A stretch of DNA of 6,226 nucleotides, from positions 1 through 6,226 of the forward strand of contig CAMNCZ010000073.1 of the NCBI GenBank assembly GCA_946534775.1, given 5' to 3'. Position numbers and translations under genes: made by a program. The DNA is from an uncultured Eubacteriaceae bacterium. Its GTDB lineage: Bacteria; Bacillota; Clostridia; Lachnospirales; CAG-274. This document shows, piece after piece, positions 5,936 to 6,226 of this stretch (its first letter is position 1; the number at the start of each line of letters is the position of its first letter). A model generated the notes under the pieces. That model had not been told where the DNA came from and ran no database searches. It saw only the letters and a program-made list of their open reading frames with translations.

Positions 5936-6049
5936 ATGAAGGTTAGACCATCTGTAAAACCTATGTGCGAAAAGTGCAGAGTTATCAGAAGAAAAGGCTC
6001 TGTAAGAATAATCTGTGAAAATCCCAAGCATAAGCAGAAGCAGGGCTGA
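5936..6049 (+). CDS. rpmJ: Large-subunit ribosomal protein L36, zinc-ribbon type
   Basis: L36 is the smallest 50S protein and stabilises 23S rRNA contacts near the base of the central region. The 37-residue product reads [20 protein letters not shown] then [17 protein letters not shown]. Zinc ligands are C11, C14, C27 and H32, so this is the zinc-containing form. Length is typical (37-38) and the gene is complete. ATG 5936 is preceded by AAAGGAG at 5922-5928, which overlaps the infA stop. It is too short to stand out as an open frame, but the motif is unmistakable. In many relatives rpsM follows directly; here a terminator comes next. Confidence 0.97.
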   Translation: MKVRPSVKPMCEKCRVIRRKGSVRIICENPKHKQKQG

Positions 6050-6111
6050 TTTTTAACAGATACGCGCGTAATATATATGTTATTAAATTTTTAATATTAG
6101 AAATTTATACG

Positions 6112-6142
6112 GGCTGTCGCATTGCGGCAGCCTTGTTTTTTT
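6112..6142 (+). terminator. Intrinsic terminator at the end of the spc block
   Basis: GGCTGTCGC (6112-6120) pairs with GCGGCAGCC (6124-6132) over 9 positions, one of them G·U, around the 3-base loop ATT. A T-rich run, TTGTTTTTTT (6133-6142), follows at once. This is a textbook Rho-independent terminator for + strand transcription, 62 bases after the rpmJ stop. It is the only hairpin in the window with a proper T-run. Confidence 0.93.
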
Positions 6143-6165
6143 ATGTTTCTTGGGGGTACCCCGCA

Positions 6166-6186
6166 CTTACTTTCTGAGAAAGTAAG
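6166..6186. repeat. Perfect inverted repeat after the terminator
   Basis: CTTACTTTC (6166-6174) and GAAAGTAAG (6178-6186) form a perfect 9-base-pair stem with the loop TGA. It lies just after GGGGTACCCC (6153-6162). There is no T-run on either side, so it is not a clear terminator. Short palindromes of this style are often dispersed repeats in bacterial intergenic DNA, but copy number cannot be seen from one window. Confidence 0.6.
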
Positions 6187-6226
6187 CAAAGCATTGCCGC
6201 GAATAAGGGGGTTTTTATTTTAACGT

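Larger units (their letters stand above)
6050..6226. other. Gene-free tail of the window
   Basis: These 177 bases hold no recognisable coding region on either strand. They contain an AT-rich segment (6071-6110) with the inverted repeat TAAATTT (6084-6090) and AAATTTA (6101-6107), the 10-base palindrome TACGCGCGTA (6061-6070), the operon terminator (6112-6142), the palindrome GGGGTACCCC (6153-6162) and a 9-base-pair inverted repeat (6166-6186). The last 20 bases are a G-run followed by a T-rich run with no visible paired stem. Confidence 0.7.

Noticed and set aside
5662..6027. Antisense open frame of 121 residues opposite infA and rpmJ
   Set aside because: It overlaps two certain genes (IF-1, L36) with no motif of its own.

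Overview
The window is a stretch of the bacterial spc ribosomal-protein operon, with every gene on the + strand. It begins inside rpsN and runs through rpsH, rplF, rplR, rpsE, rpmD, rplO, secY, adk, map, a small KOW-domain gene, infA and rpmJ. A strong intrinsic terminator follows, then a short gene-free tail. The gene order, the zinc-ribbon type of S14, the Cys4 zinc lid of adenylate kinase, the KOW (L14e-like) gene between map and infA, and the strong AGGAGG Shine-Dalgarno (SD) sites all point to a Gram-positive Bacillota. Clostridia is most likely, but that is an inference from gene content and was not tested by alignment.

Layout. 1-86: end of rpsN. 87-144: short leader to rpsH with an AT-rich hairpin. 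145-2668: six ribosomal-protein genes (S8, L6, L18, S5, L30, L15), mostly 14-22 bases apart. 2669-3910: secY, abutting rplO. 3911-3991: an 81-base GC-rich spacer with two short hairpins. 3992-5386: adk and map, abutting. 5387-5424: a hairpin and a weak SD. 5425-6049: the KOW gene, infA and rpmJ. 6050-6226: AT-rich DNA, the terminator and a separate perfect inverted repeat; no gene is visible there.

The genes form one protein-synthesis unit: small- and large-subunit ribosomal proteins, initiation factor IF1, the membrane channel that receives nascent proteins (SecY), the enzyme that removes the initiator methionine (Map), and adenylate kinase, which balances AMP, ADP and ATP. Tight spacing and the lack of any terminator before 6112 support a single transcript. 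Two genes (rpmD, rpmJ) are very short. Four of the twelve complete genes (rpsE, secY, the KOW gene, infA) start at GTG or TTG.

I find no mobile element, CRISPR array, tRNA, rRNA or unknown multigene system. The main gene content is conserved housekeeping. The points worth a second look are the non-coding structures at 91-116, 3916-3958, 5388-5407 and 6166-6186, the non-AUG starts, the poorly characterised KOW protein, and the terminator that cuts the operon off after rpmJ, where rpsM usually follows.
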